From Brevibacterium rongguiense (lineage in GTDB: Bacteria; Actinomycetota; Actinomycetes; Actinomycetales; Brevibacteriaceae): DNA of 52,522 nt. The position numbers and the translations under genes are program-made. Under the pieces are notes generated by a model. That model was not told the origin of the DNA. It searched no databases and was given only the letters and a program-made list of their open reading frames with translations. This document shows, piece by piece, positions 20,464 through 28,522 of the stretch (position 1 is its first letter; every line of letters starts with the position of its first letter). Location of the stretch: the NCBI RefSeq assembly GCF_009857845.1, contig NZ_WWEQ01000019.1:1-52522 (forward strand), written 5' to 3'.

Positions 20464-20497
20464 CGGCCCCCGCTCCCGACCGTGGGAGCGGGGGCCG
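20464..20497 (+). terminator. Strong hairpin after arcC
   Basis: CGGCCCCCGCTCCC (20464-20477) and its perfect complement at 20484-20497 form a 14-bp stem with loop GACCGT, 58 bases after the arcC stop. It probably ends the arcBC transcript. A TAGGTT at 20573-20578 may be the -10 of a separate arcA2 promoter, with no clear -35. Confidence 0.65.
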
Positions 20498-20627
20498 CGC
20501 CGCGCCTCGGCGCCGGTGGGCACCGCGGCCGGGGCGCCTGCGCGCGGGGGCACCGGGGCAGCCCGGTTGGGGTAGGTTGGGTCTCACCTGCCCGGGGGCG
20601 GCCCCGGCACCTGCGAAGGGATCCCCG

Positions 20628-21875
20628 ATGTCGCACACCCCGATCGGAGCGTGGTCGGAAGTCGGCCGGCTCCAGACCGTCATGGTCTGCTCGCCCGGGC
20701 TGGCCCACCAGCGCCTGACCCCGCGCAACCGCGAGGAGCTGCTCTTCGACGAGGTGCTGTGGGTCCAGCGCGCCCGCGAAGACCACCAGGCGTTCATCGC
20801 GATGATGCGCGGGCGCGGCATCGAGGTCCTCGAGATGCAGGAGATGCTCGCCCAGACCGTCGCGATCGACGAGGCCCGCGAGTGGATCTTCGACCGCAAG
20901 CTCACCCCGGACTTCGTGGGCCTGGGCGTCGGCGATGAGCTGCGCGCCTTCCTTGCGGAGATGCCCGCGGACCGGCTGGCCGAGACGCTCATCGGCGGCC
21001 TGGCGTATGCGGACCTGCCGCGGGACTTCTCCGGGCACGTGCTGCGGGTGCTCGCCGATTCCCGCGTGCCCACCGAATTCATCCTCCCCCCGCTGCCCAA
21101 CACCCAGTTCACCCGCGACACCACCGCCTGGATCTACGGCGGCGTCTCGCTCAACCCCATGTTCTGGCCGGTGCGGCAGCAGGAGACGATGCTCACGAGC
21201 GCGATCTACCGCTTCCACCCGCGCTTCACGGGCGAGGACTTCTCGATCTGGTACGGCGATCCGGACCGCCAGCACGGGCTGGCGAGCCTGGAGGGCGGGG
21301 ACATCATGCCGATCGGCAACGGGGTCGTCCTCGTGGGCATGGGGGAGCGGTCATCGTGGCAGGCGATCTCGCAGCTGGCCATGCGGCTCTTCGACGGGGG
21401 CGCGGCCGAGCAGGTGGTCGTGGCGGCGATGGGCCGCGACCGGGCCTCGATGCACCTGGACACGGTCTTCTCCTTCTGCGACCGGGACCTCGTCACGGCC
21501 TTCGACGACGTGGTGGCCGGCATCAAGCCCATCACGCTGCGCCCCGACGACCACCGGCGCGGCTTCTCCGCCACCCTCGAGGAGCGGCCGTTCATGGACG
21601 TCGTCGCGCGCTCGCTCGGGCTGCCGAAGCTGCGCACGGTGCCCACGGGCGGCAACGCCTACCAGGCCGCGCGGGAGCAGTGGGACGACGGCAACAACGT
21701 CGTGGCGCTCGAGCCGGGCGTCGTCGTCGGCTACGACCGCAACGTCCACACGAACGCGCTGCTGCGCGCCGCTGGCGTCGAGGTCATCGAGATCGACTCC
21801 GCGGAGCTGGGCCGCGGGCGCGGCGGGGGGCACTGCATGACCTGCCCGATTGTCCGCGAGGCCGTCGACTACTGA
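20628..21875 (+). CDS. arcA: Arginine deiminase, copy 2
   Basis: This second arginine deiminase has 415 residues and is a clear paralogue of the 17124-18371 product, with long identical blocks ([25 protein letters not shown], the C-terminal [13 protein letters not shown]). The catalytic Cys403, the [10 protein letters not shown] region and the substrate-binding Asp and Arg positions are all present, so it should be active. The copies differ mostly on surface stretches near residues 45-130 and 260-330. The start ATG 20628 follows GAAGGG; the longer frame upstream has no counterpart in copy 1. The gene is probably expressed from its own promoter. It ends 7 bases before the convergent nucS. Confidence 0.95.
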   Translation: MSHTPIGAWSEVGRLQTVMVCSPGLAHQRLTPRNREELLFDEVLWVQRAREDHQAFIAMMRGRGIEVLEMQEMLAQTVAIDEAREWIFDRKLTPDFVGLGVGDELRAFLAEMPADRLAETLIGGLAYADLPRDFSGHVLRVLADSRVPTEFILPPLPNTQFTRDTTAWIYGGVSLNPMFWPVRQQETMLTSAIYRFHPRFTGEDFSIWYGDPDRQHGLASLEGGDIMPIGNGVVLVGMGERSSWQAISQLAMRLFDGGAAEQVVVAAMGRDRASMHLDTVFSFCDRDLVTAFDDVVAGIKPITLRPDDHRRGFSATLEERPFMDVVARSLGLPKLRTVPTGGNAYQAAREQWDDGNNVVALEPGVVVGYDRNVHTNALLRAAGVEVIEIDSAELGRGRGGGHCMTCPIVREAVDY

Positions 21876-21882
21876 GCCCGGC

Positions 21883-22578
21883 TCAGAACAGCCGCGACTC
21901 CGGGTCGTCCATCCCGCGCAGCTCGTCGTAGTCGAGCACCACGCAGCGGATCCCGCGGTCCTCGGCGAGCGTGCGCGCCTGCGGTCGGATCTCCTGCGCG
22001 GCGAACACCCCGGCCACGGGTGCCAGGAGCGGATCGCGGTTCATGAGCTCGAGGTAGCGGGTGAGCTGCTCGACGCCGTCCACGCCGCCGCGGCGCTTGA
22101 TCTCCACCGCCACCGCCGCGCCGCGCGCGTCGCGGGCGAGGATGTCCACCGGCCCCACCGCGGTCATGTACTCCCGGCGGATCGTGGAGTACCCCTCGCC
22201 CAGGGTCTCGATGTGCTCGGCGAGCAGCTCCTGCAGGTGGGCCTCGACCCCGTCCTTCGTGAGCCCGGGGTCCACGCCGAGTTCGTGCTGGGTGTCGGAG
22301 AGCACCTCGGCCACGGAGATGACGAGCCGGTCGTCCGTCTTGGCCTGCCGCACCGTCCAGATCTCCGCGATCCCGGCCTCGGCCTGCTCGGCGCTCGGCT
22401 CCGCGATCGTGAGCGCGGCCGGCGGCGTCATCCAGTTGAGCGGCTTGTACGATCCGCCGTCGGAGTGGACGAGGACGCTGCCGTCGGCCTTGAGCATGAT
22501 GAGCCGGGGGGCCAGGGGCAGGTGGGCCGTCAGCCGGCCCGCGTAGTCGACGCTGCAGTTCGCTATCACCAATCGCAC
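21883..22578 (-). CDS. nucS: Endonuclease NucS (EndoMS), mismatch-specific
   Basis: NucS cuts double-stranded DNA at mismatches and provides the non-canonical mismatch repair of actinobacteria, which generally lack MutS/MutL. The 231-residue product starts with the typical [20 protein letters not shown] and has the nuclease motif in [20 protein letters not shown] (Asp, Glu and Lys of the D-ExK core). It ends in ESRLF, a C-terminal tail like that used by NucS to bind the sliding clamp. The GTG start at 22578 is six bases after a TAGGCT -10 box, suggesting a leaderless transcript. It converges on arcA2 and diverges from the small CxxC gene. Confidence 0.95.
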   Translation of the reverse strand: MRLVIANCSVDYAGRLTAHLPLAPRLIMLKADGSVLVHSDGGSYKPLNWMTPPAALTIAEPSAEQAEAGIAEIWTVRQAKTDDRLVISVAEVLSDTQHELGVDPGLTKDGVEAHLQELLAEHIETLGEGYSTIRREYMTAVGPVDILARDARGAAVAVEIKRRGGVDGVEQLTRYLELMNRDPLLAPVAGVFAAQEIRPQARTLAEDRGIRCVVLDYDELRGMDDPESRLF

Positions 22579-22584
22579 GGCACC

Positions 22585-22590
22585 AGCCTA
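22585..22590 (-). promoter_or_regulatory. -10 box of nucS (leaderless)
   Basis: On the minus strand TAGGCT is followed by 6 bases and then the GTG start, so the predicted transcription start coincides with the start codon. No -35 consensus is seen. Confidence 0.5.
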
Positions 22591-22699
22591 CCGAGCGCCG
22601 CCGTGCGGACGGCACGGCGGTGAGCGGAGCCACGCCGCGCGGTGGAGGGCAACGCGCCGGCCGGCGCCGGGCGGCGTGCGCGCGGCGGGCGGCCGAGAC

Positions 22700-22705
22700 T
22701 ACGCT
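22700..22705 (+). promoter_or_regulatory. -10 box of the small CxxC gene (leaderless)
   Basis: TACGCT is followed by 7 bases and ATG 22713, giving a predicted transcription start at the A of the start codon. Confidence 0.5.
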
Positions 22706-22712
22706 TGCACCC

Positions 22713-23018
22713 ATGCCCCGGTCCTCGTCCTCGCGCCGCGCGAACAAGTGGCAGCGGCCCCAGCGGGAGCTGGGAGCCGCGGTCAGCGCGCTGCGGCGCA
22801 CCGCGGTCGAGCCCGACGGCACGTGGGTCATCCAGCAGGTGCGCGGCAGCGCCTCGGGCAAGGTCTACACGTGCCCCGGCTGCCACCAGGAGCTCGCGGC
22901 CGCCACGCCGCACACCGTCGCCTGGCGCTCCGATGACGACTTCGGCTACGGCACGGGGGTCACGGGCCGGCGCCACTGGCACACGGCCTGCTTCAACGCC
23001 CGCACCCGCCGCATGTGA
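22713..23018 (+). CDS. Small basic CxxC/HWH protein (actinobacterial, next to nucS)
   Basis: The 101-residue product has a basic Ser/Arg-rich N terminus, then a compact domain with TCPGCHQEL (C-x2-C), a central TPHTVAW, and RRHWHTACFNARTRR. The two Cys plus the His-rich HWHTAC segment could bind a zinc ion. Short proteins of this kind, often labelled ATP/GTP-binding without evidence, occur beside nucS in other actinobacteria as I recall. The leaderless promoter sets the start at 22713; an upstream in-frame ATG at 22620 would lie before the promoter. The function is unknown; the conserved neighbourhood hints at a nucleic-acid role. Confidence 0.8.
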   Translation: MPRSSSSRRANKWQRPQRELGAAVSALRRTAVEPDGTWVIQQVRGSASGKVYTCPGCHQELAAATPHTVAWRSDDDFGYGTGVTGRRHWHTACFNARTRRM

Positions 23019-23019
23019 G

Positions 23020-23065
23020 CGCCCGAGGCGCGGGCCCGGCTCGCGCTGGGCCCGCGCCTCGGGCG
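23020..23065. terminator. 18-bp perfect hairpin, bidirectional terminator
   Basis: CGCCCGAGGCGCGGGCCC (23020-23037) and its exact complement (23048-23065) enclose a 10-base loop. The hairpin begins one base after the stop of the small + gene and lies 35 bases past the end of the convergent coiled-coil gene, so it can serve both. Confidence 0.75.
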
Positions 23066-23100
23066 CGGCGGGTGGCTGATGAGTGGGGTGGGTGCGGGGC

Positions 23101-24930
23101 TCAGCGCAGGCGCTTGTCGGCCTCCCCGCCGTGGTCGAGCGAGCCGTCGAACTCGGCGCCGCCCTCGGCGTCGAAGACCTCGTCCTTCGCCCCGTCGGCC
23201 ACCACCTCGTGGGCCTCGGTTGCCTGCGCGTCGATCGCCTGCGTGGCCGGCGCCTCCGCGCTCTGACCGTCAGCGCCCTGCGCGCTCACGGCCTCGGCGT
23301 CGATGACCAGCGTGTCGGCGCGCGGCTCCCGCGGCGCCTCCTGCTCCTGCGCGCGGCCCGGCGCCTGTCCCGCGGCGGCGCCGTCGTCCGCATCCTGGGC
23401 CGAGTCGTGGGCCGTGTCCTGGCCTTGGCTTTGTTCTTCGCCTTGATCCGGGTCCTGATCCTGGGCGATCGGCGCGGCCTGGGCCTCGCTGACCTCCGCG
23501 TCATCGGCCGCGTCATCGGCGCGCTCGGCGATCGCGCGCAGCTCGGACTCGGACGCGATGCGCTCGGTGGGCACCGCGGCCTTCGCGGCCTGATCGGACT
23601 TGTCGTCGTCGAAGTCGACGCCCTCGAACAGCCCCGGCGCGGAGAACATCGAGCGCAGCTGCTCGAGCTGGGCGGTGATCGTGCGCCGTTGCTTGGTGAG
23701 CAGGTCGACCTGGGACTGGGCGGCCTGGACATTGCGCTTGGCCTCCGCGGAGGACTCCTCGATGGTCGCCTCGGCCGTGGCGCGGGCCTCCGCGATGAGG
23801 TCCTGGGCCCGCTTCCTGCCGTCGGCGATGATCGTGTCGGCCTTCTCCACGGCCTCCTGCCGCGCCGCCTCCGCGCGCTGGGCGGCCTCGCGCGCCTCCT
23901 CGTCGGCCTTCGCCGCGCGCGCCTTCGCCTCCTCGTGCAGGCGGCGGCTCTCCTCCGCGGCGCGGGCGAAGCGCTCCTGCTCGTCCTTCTCATGCGCCTG
24001 GCGGCGCTCGGCGAGCTCGACGTCGAGCGCATCGGCCGCGGCGCGCGCCGAGGCATGGGCCTCCTGCGCCTCGGTGCGCAGCCGCTCGGCCTCGGCATTC
24101 GCCTCGGCGGTGACGCGCTCGGCCTCGGCCGCGGCCTCCCGGGTGACGCGCTCGGCCTGCGCGCGCGCCCCCTCGGTGGCGACGCGGGCCTGCTCCTGGG
24201 CCTCGGAGGTGACCTGCTCGGCGTGCGCATCGGCCTCCTTCGTCGCCCGCTCGGCCTGGGCGCGCGCCGAGCTCAGACGCTCCTCGGCCTCCTCCTTGGC
24301 CCGCGCGGTGAGCTGGGCGGCCTCCGCGCCCGCGTCGGCGCTGCGGCTGGCGAGCTCGCGCTTGAGCGACTCGCGGGCCTCGGCGGCCTCCGCGGCGACG
24401 GTCTCGCGCAGCTGCGAGGCCTCGCGCTCGGCGGCGGCGCGGATCTCCTCGGCGCGGGTCTCGGCCGACGCGATCGTCTCCGCGGCGCGCAGCTCCGCCG
24501 ACTGCGTCGTGGCCTCGGCCTCCGAGCGGGCGCTGTTGAGCGTGTCGTCGCTCTCCGTGTGCATGCGCGCGCGGGCGCTCGCGGCATCGGCGCGGGCCTT
24601 GTTGCGGATCGTCTCCGCATCCGCGGTCGCCTGGGCCAGGGTCTCGCGCGCCTGGGACTCGGCGATCTTGAGCAGGTGGTCGATGCGGCTGCCGGGCGCG
24701 CCCTGCGCCTCGCCCTGGTCCGTGCTCGCCTTCTTCAGCTGCGCCCTGGCCTCGGAGAGCTCGCCGGCGATCTGGAGCTTGGCGCGGTCGGCGGTGATGA
24801 CCTGGGAGCGCGCGTCGGCCAGCGCCTTGCGCAGCGAGTCGATCTCCTGGCGGAGCTGGCCGATGCGGGCCTCGACCTCGTTCTTCTCATAGCCGCGCAT
24901 GGCTGTGCGGAACTCATCGGAAGGCGACAC
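23101..24930 (-). CDS. Scy/FilP/DivIVA-like coiled-coil cytoskeletal protein
   Basis: The 609-residue protein begins SPSDEFRTAMRGYEKNEVEARI, a DivIVA-like N terminus (pole- or curvature-targeting domain). An almost uninterrupted Ala/Glu/Arg coiled coil follows from about residue 40 to 430, with a hendecad block at 224-300. The last ~170 residues are acidic, Gln/Ala/Asp-rich and probably disordered. This layout resembles Streptomyces Scy and FilP, and the neighbours nucS and thiolase also match that locus from memory. A role in polar growth or cell shape is inferred. GTG 24930 is chosen because AGGAG lies 7 bases upstream; an earlier in-frame ATG at 24984 has no such site. Confidence 0.82.
   Translation of the reverse strand: MSPSDEFRTAMRGYEKNEVEARIGQLRQEIDSLRKALADARSQVITADRAKLQIAGELSEARAQLKKASTDQGEAQGAPGSRIDHLLKIAESQARETLAQATADAETIRNKARADAASARARMHTESDDTLNSARSEAEATTQSAELRAAETIASAETRAEEIRAAAEREASQLRETVAAEAAEARESLKRELASRSADAGAEAAQLTARAKEEAEERLSSARAQAERATKEADAHAEQVTSEAQEQARVATEGARAQAERVTREAAAEAERVTAEANAEAERLRTEAQEAHASARAAADALDVELAERRQAHEKDEQERFARAAEESRRLHEEAKARAAKADEEAREAAQRAEAARQEAVEKADTIIADGRKRAQDLIAEARATAEATIEESSAEAKRNVQAAQSQVDLLTKQRRTITAQLEQLRSMFSAPGLFEGVDFDDDKSDQAAKAAVPTERIASESELRAIAERADDAADDAEVSEAQAAPIAQDQDPDQGEEQSQGQDTAHDSAQDADDGAAAGQAPGRAQEQEAPREPRADTLVIDAEAVSAQGADGQSAEAPATQAIDAQATEAHEVVADGAKDEVFDAEGGAEFDGSLDHGGEADKRLR
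24031..24261 (-). repeat. Seven consecutive 11-residue (hendecad) repeats
   Basis: Residues 224-300 of the coiled-coil protein split into seven 11-mers without gaps, for example AQAERVTREAA, AEAERVTAEAN and AEAERLRTEAQ. Hendecads favour a nearly straight or right-handed coiled coil rather than the usual heptad supercoil. Confidence 0.75.
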
Positions 24931-24956
24931 GGTCCATCTCCTGTCTGTTGGCCTCT

Positions 24957-24972
24957 GTGTCAGCGGTGACAC
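24957..24972. promoter_or_regulatory. 16-bp dyad in the leader of the coiled-coil gene
   Basis: GTGTCA-GCGG-TGACAC is a perfect 6-bp inverted repeat with a 4-base centre. It lies between the predicted transcription start and the start codon of the minus-strand gene, a suitable place for a repressor. Confidence 0.4.
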
Positions 24973-25002
24973 CCGCAGGCGCACGCCTGTCTGCTGGTCC
25001 CC

Positions 25003-25008
25003 ACTCTA
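25003..25008 (-). promoter_or_regulatory. Possible -10 box of the coiled-coil gene
   Basis: TAGAGT on the minus strand, the same hexamer as in the atp promoter, lies 72 bases before the GTG start. No -35 match is visible. Confidence 0.35.
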
Positions 25009-25215
25009 TCGACCCAAACCGCGGGCGGGCTGAGCGCCGCGCCCGGGCGGGCGCCCCCGGTGGCGCGCCGCGCTGCGGGGGACTGCACTAGGGTGGGCCT
25101 CGACGGCCCGGCGCGCAGCGCACGGGCGGCCCGCGCCGCGGGGCATCGCCGCCCGCAGCGCCCATCGCGCGGATCCCGCGCACACCCGCGCACCGAGCGC
25201 AGACGAGGAGCGAAC

Positions 25216-26403
25216 ATGGAAGACGCAGTCATCGTTGCAGGCGCACGCACGCCGCTGGGCCGGATGTCCGGCGCGCTGGGCTCGCTGAGCGCCCCGGAGC
25301 TGGGCGCCCACGCGATCGGAGCGGCCATCGAGCGGGCCGGGATCTCGCCCGAGCAGGTGCAGTTCGTCGTCATGGGCGAGGTGCTGCAGGCCGGCCAGGG
25401 GCAGGGCCCCGCGCGCCAGGCCGCGGCCAAGGCCGGGATCCCCATGAGCGTGCCCGCGGAGACGATCAACAAGCTCTGCCTCTCCGGGATCTCCGCCATC
25501 ACCCATGCGGCCATGCTCGTGCGCTCCGGCGAGTACGACATCGTCGTGGCCGGTGGACAGGAGTCCATGACGAACGCCCCGCACATGCTCGAGCACTCCC
25601 GCGCCGGCTACAAGTACGGCACGATCCCCGTGCGCGACCACATGGACTACGACGGGCTGTGGGACGCGTTCACCGATCAGGCGATGGGCGGTCTGACCGA
25701 CGATGCGAACAAGGGCGACCGGGAGTTCAGCCGCGCGGAGCAGGACGCGTTCGCCGCGCAGTCCCACCAGCGCGCCGCGGCGGCGTGGGAGGCCGGCCGC
25801 TTCGACGAGGAGGTCGCGCCGGTGACCGTGAAGTCGCGCAAGGGCGAGACGGTCGTGGAGCGCGACGAGGGCGTGCGCCCGGACACGACGGCCGAGGGGC
25901 TGGGCAAGCTCAAGCCGGCCTTCCGCAAGGACGGCACGATCACGGCGGGCTCGGCCTCGCAGATCTCCGATGGCGCGGCAGCGCTCGTCATCATGAGCCG
26001 GACGAAGGCCGAGGAGCTCGGCGCCCCCATCCTCGCGGAGATCCGCGCCCACGCCTGGACCGCCGGGCCCGATTCGACGCTCCAGCACCAGCCCTCGCAG
26101 GCCATCAAGGCGGCGGCGCAGCGCGAGGGCGTCGATGCCGCGGCGTTCGACCTCTACGAGATCAACGAGGCGTTCGCCGCCGTGTCGCTGGCGAGCATGA
26201 AGGACCTCGGCATCGATGCCGAGAAGGTCAACGTCAACGGCGGCGCGATCGCGCTGGGGCATCCCATCGGGGCCTCCGGGGCGCGCGTGGTGCTCGCGAT
26301 CGTCAGCGAGCTGGGCCGGCGCGGCGGCGGCAAGGGCGTCGCCGCCCTGTGCGGCGGCGGCGGCCAGGGCGATGCGCTCGTGCTCGACGTCGCGGGGCGC
26401 TGA
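25216..26403 (+). CDS. fadA: Acetyl-CoA acetyltransferase (thiolase)
   Basis: Thiolases condense two acetyl-CoA to acetoacetyl-CoA or cleave 3-ketoacyl-CoA. The 395-residue protein has the nucleophile Cys88 in [13 protein letters not shown], the INEAFA motif, the catalytic His in [16 protein letters not shown] and the second catalytic Cys379 in [18 protein letters not shown] precedes ATG 25216, which excludes the long N-terminal extension of the open frame. A TAGGGT at 25089-25094 may be its -10 box. Biosynthetic and degradative thiolases cannot be told apart here; gene order resembles the fadA4 locus of mycobacteria. Confidence 0.94.
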   Translation: MEDAVIVAGARTPLGRMSGALGSLSAPELGAHAIGAAIERAGISPEQVQFVVMGEVLQAGQGQGPARQAAAKAGIPMSVPAETINKLCLSGISAITHAAMLVRSGEYDIVVAGGQESMTNAPHMLEHSRAGYKYGTIPVRDHMDYDGLWDAFTDQAMGGLTDDANKGDREFSRAEQDAFAAQSHQRAAAAWEAGRFDEEVAPVTVKSRKGETVVERDEGVRPDTTAEGLGKLKPAFRKDGTITAGSASQISDGAAALVIMSRTKAEELGAPILAEIRAHAWTAGPDSTLQHQPSQAIKAAAQREGVDAAAFDLYEINEAFAAVSLASMKDLGIDAEKVNVNGGAIALGHPIGASGARVVLAIVSELGRRGGGKGVAALCGGGGQGDALVLDVAGR

Positions 26404-26405
26404 CG

Positions 26406-26723
26406 ATGCTCGCGGCATTCTCCGTGGCCCCCTCCGGCGGTGCCGACGCGGGCGACGGCTCCGTCCACGAGGCGGTGGCCGCCGCCGTGCGCATCGTCCG
26501 GGAATCCGGGCTGCCCAACCGCACCGACGCGATGTTCACGACCCTCGAGGGCGAGTGGGATGAGGTCTTCGACGTCATCAAGCGCGCCACCGAGGCCGTG
26601 GGCGCGTTCGGCCCGCGCGTCTCGCTCGTCATCAAGGCCGACATCCGGCCCGGGCACACCGGTGAGCTGACCGGCAAGCTCGAACGCCTCGAGAACGCGA
26701 TCGCCCAGGCGGACGCGGACTGA
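26406..26723 (+). CDS. Thiamine-binding protein, MTH1187/YkoF type
   Basis: The 105-residue product begins MLAAFSVAPSGGADAGDGSVHEAV and continues IVRESGLPNRTDAMFTTLEG and WDEVFDVIKRATEAV, the single ferredoxin-like domain of the MTH1187/YkoF family. Members bind thiamine or its precursor HMP and are thought to act as carriers or sensors. It starts 2 bases after the thiolase stop, so the two are co-translated. No thiamine-pyrophosphate riboswitch was seen upstream of the pair. Confidence 0.85.
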   Translation: MLAAFSVAPSGGADAGDGSVHEAVAAAVRIVRESGLPNRTDAMFTTLEGEWDEVFDVIKRATEAVGAFGPRVSLVIKADIRPGHTGELTGKLERLENAIAQADAD

Positions 26724-26735
26724 GGCGCCGGCCCG

Positions 26736-26764
26736 CCGCGCCGGCATCGCGGATGCCGGCGCGG
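26736..26764. terminator. Terminator between convergent genes
   Basis: CCGCGCCGGCATC (26736-26748) pairs perfectly with 26752-26764 around a GCG loop, 12 bases after the thiamine-binding gene. The exonuclease gene on the other strand ends at 26835, so it may work in both directions. Confidence 0.65.
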
Positions 26765-26834
26765 GCATCGTCGCGTTTCCGATCGCCGGACCGCTCGCGT
26801 GGCTGGTGCTCCAGCGCCGGGCGCGGCGGGTCCG

Positions 26835-27758
26835 CTAGCCGCCCAGCAACAGGCGGATGTCGTCGGCGCCCAGCAGCGCGATCGGCTGCCCGGCCGCCCG
26901 ATAGGCGGCGGCCCTGCGCTCCTTGCCCGTGCCGGCCTCTAACGGATAGCCCGCTTCGACGCTGCCCACGCCGCCGATCACAAGGGCCTCCGTGGCCTTC
27001 GTCACGCTCGACTGGACGATGGCGCCGCGCGCGGCGAGGGCTGCGAACAGCTCGGCGCGGGTGAACCCCGCCACGTCGCCCGTGAGGACGATGCGCCGCC
27101 CGTGCAGGGGGTGGGCGGGATCGGCCGCCGGGTCCGGCGGCAGCGGCTTCGCGTTCTTCCCCGCCCAACCGGGCCGGCTCGCACCCGGAGCCGGCTGCGG
27201 CCAGAGCTCGGCCACCGTGTGCAGGCCGGCCCGCCTGGCGACCTCGACGGCGATCTGCGCGCAGGCGAGCGCATCGGCGGCCGCATCGTGGTGGGCGAAG
27301 GGCGCGGCACCCAGGTGCTCGCTCACGGTGGGCAGCTTGTGATTGGGCAGCCCGGGCAGGTGCCGGCGCGCAAGCGGGACCGTGTCGCGCCAGTCGTTGG
27401 CGGGCATCGGCACGCCGGTCAGGCCGCACGCGGCGGCCATCACCCCGCGGTCGAACGGCGCGTTGTGGGCCACGAACGACAGGCCCCCGGCGATGCCCAT
27501 GAGACGCCCCACGGAGTCCGCCCAGCTCAGGCCGCCGCCGCGGACAATCGCATCCGGGGTGATCCCGTGGATCCGGATGTTCCACGCATCGAAGGCATCG
27601 AGCCCGGTGGGCGGGACGATGAACCAGCCGTCGGCTGCCACCACGGTGCCGTCGCGCACCACGGCCACGCCCACCTGGCACGCCGAGGCGCTCGTGCGAT
27701 TGGCTGTCTCGAAGTCGATCGCGACGAAGTCGAGTCCCGCGGCCGGCGCCCCCGCCAC
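26835..27758 (-). CDS. DnaQ-like 3'-5' exonuclease with C-terminal BRCT domain
   Basis: The 307-residue protein has an exonuclease domain of the DEDDh type: AIDFET (Asp15, Glu17), AHNAPFDRGVM and the final HHDAAADA with His and Asp. It resembles the epsilon proofreading family. Residues ~215-307 form a BRCT-like domain (HGRRIVLTGDVAGFTRAELFAAL, then GAIVQSSVTKATEALVIG) as in DNA ligases. A Pro/Ala linker joins them. Exonuclease-BRCT proteins are common in actinobacteria; a role in DNA repair is likely but unproven. GTG 27758 starts 2 bases after the YggS stop, in an operon with yggS and a VOC gene. Confidence 0.88.
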   Translation of the reverse strand: MAGAPAAGLDFVAIDFETANRTSASACQVGVAVVRDGTVVAADGWFIVPPTGLDAFDAWNIRIHGITPDAIVRGGGLSWADSVGRLMGIAGGLSFVAHNAPFDRGVMAAACGLTGVPMPANDWRDTVPLARRHLPGLPNHKLPTVSEHLGAAPFAHHDAAADALACAQIAVEVARRAGLHTVAELWPQPAPGASRPGWAGKNAKPLPPDPAADPAHPLHGRRIVLTGDVAGFTRAELFAALAARGAIVQSSVTKATEALVIGGVGSVEAGYPLEAGTGKERRAAAYRAAGQPIALLGADDIRLLLGG

Positions 27759-27760
27759 GC

Positions 27761-28522
27761 TCAGCCCTCCGCCGGCCAGTAGTGGGCGTCCGAGGTCGCC
27801 CGCGCCCCGAAGATCGCCTGGCCCACGCGCACCACGTCGGCGCCTTCCTCGATGGCCGTCTCGAAGTCCCCGGACATCCCCATGGACAGCTCACCGGGTC
27901 CGAGCAGATCCGGTTCCTCCTGGCGGGTGCGATCGCGCAGCTCGCGCAGGAGCCGGAAGCAGCCGCGCACCCGTTCGGCATCCGCGCTCAGGACCGCCAG
28001 TGTCATGAGCCCGCGGACCCGGAGGCGGTCGAAGGCCGGCAGCTCACGGAGGAAGTCGGCCAGCTCCTCGGGGGCGAGGCCGTACTTCGAGGCCTCACCG
28101 GAGGTGTTGACCTGCACGTAGACGTCCAGTGTGCGCTCGGCGGCGACGAGGCGGCGCTGGAGGGCCTCGGCCAGGCGCAGCGAGTCCAGCGCGTGGAACT
28201 CCGCCGCGAAGCCGGCGACCTCGCGGGCCTTGTTGCGCTGCAGGTGGCCGATGATCGCCCACTCCAGGGGCAGGTCGGCCAGCTCGCTGTGCTTGCGGTC
28301 GGCCTCCTGGACCTTGTTCTCACCCAGCCGGGTGCAGCCGGCGGCCGCGGCGAGCCGGATCCGCTCCGCGGGGACCGTCTTGCTCACCGGCAGCAGGCGC
28401 ACCCGGTCCCCGCTGCGGCCGGCCCGCGCGGCGGCGGCGTCCATGCGGGCGCTGACCTGGGCGAGATTGCGGGCGAAGTCCTCCGTCGACTCGGCGGTAG
28501 GGTAGCGCTCCTCGGCGCTCAT
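27761..28522 (-). CDS. yggS: YggS/PROSC-family PLP homeostasis protein
   Basis: YggS proteins bind pyridoxal phosphate without known catalysis and keep PLP and amino-acid pools balanced. The 253-residue product has the PLP lysine at 48 (LLPVSKTVPAERI), then GCTRLGENKVQEA, WAIIGHLQRNKAREV, VYVQVNTSGEASKYGL and the C-terminal SMGMSGDFETAIEEGADVVR. ATG 28522 overlaps the VOC stop by four bases (ATGA), which sets the start over a longer frame. In many bacteria yggS sits near ftsZ; here it is coupled to a VOC protein and an exonuclease. Confidence 0.95.
   Translation of the reverse strand: MSAEERYPTAESTEDFARNLAQVSARMDAAAARAGRSGDRVRLLPVSKTVPAERIRLAAAAGCTRLGENKVQEADRKHSELADLPLEWAIIGHLQRNKAREVAGFAAEFHALDSLRLAEALQRRLVAAERTLDVYVQVNTSGEASKYGLAPEELADFLRELPAFDRLRVRGLMTLAVLSADAERVRGCFRLLRELRDRTRQEEPDLLGPGELSMGMSGDFETAIEEGADVVRVGQAIFGARATSDAHYWPAEG

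Noticed and set aside
25095-25215. TPP riboswitch upstream of the thiolase/thiamine-binding pair
   Set aside because: The leader lacks the conserved THI-box sequences and pairing.
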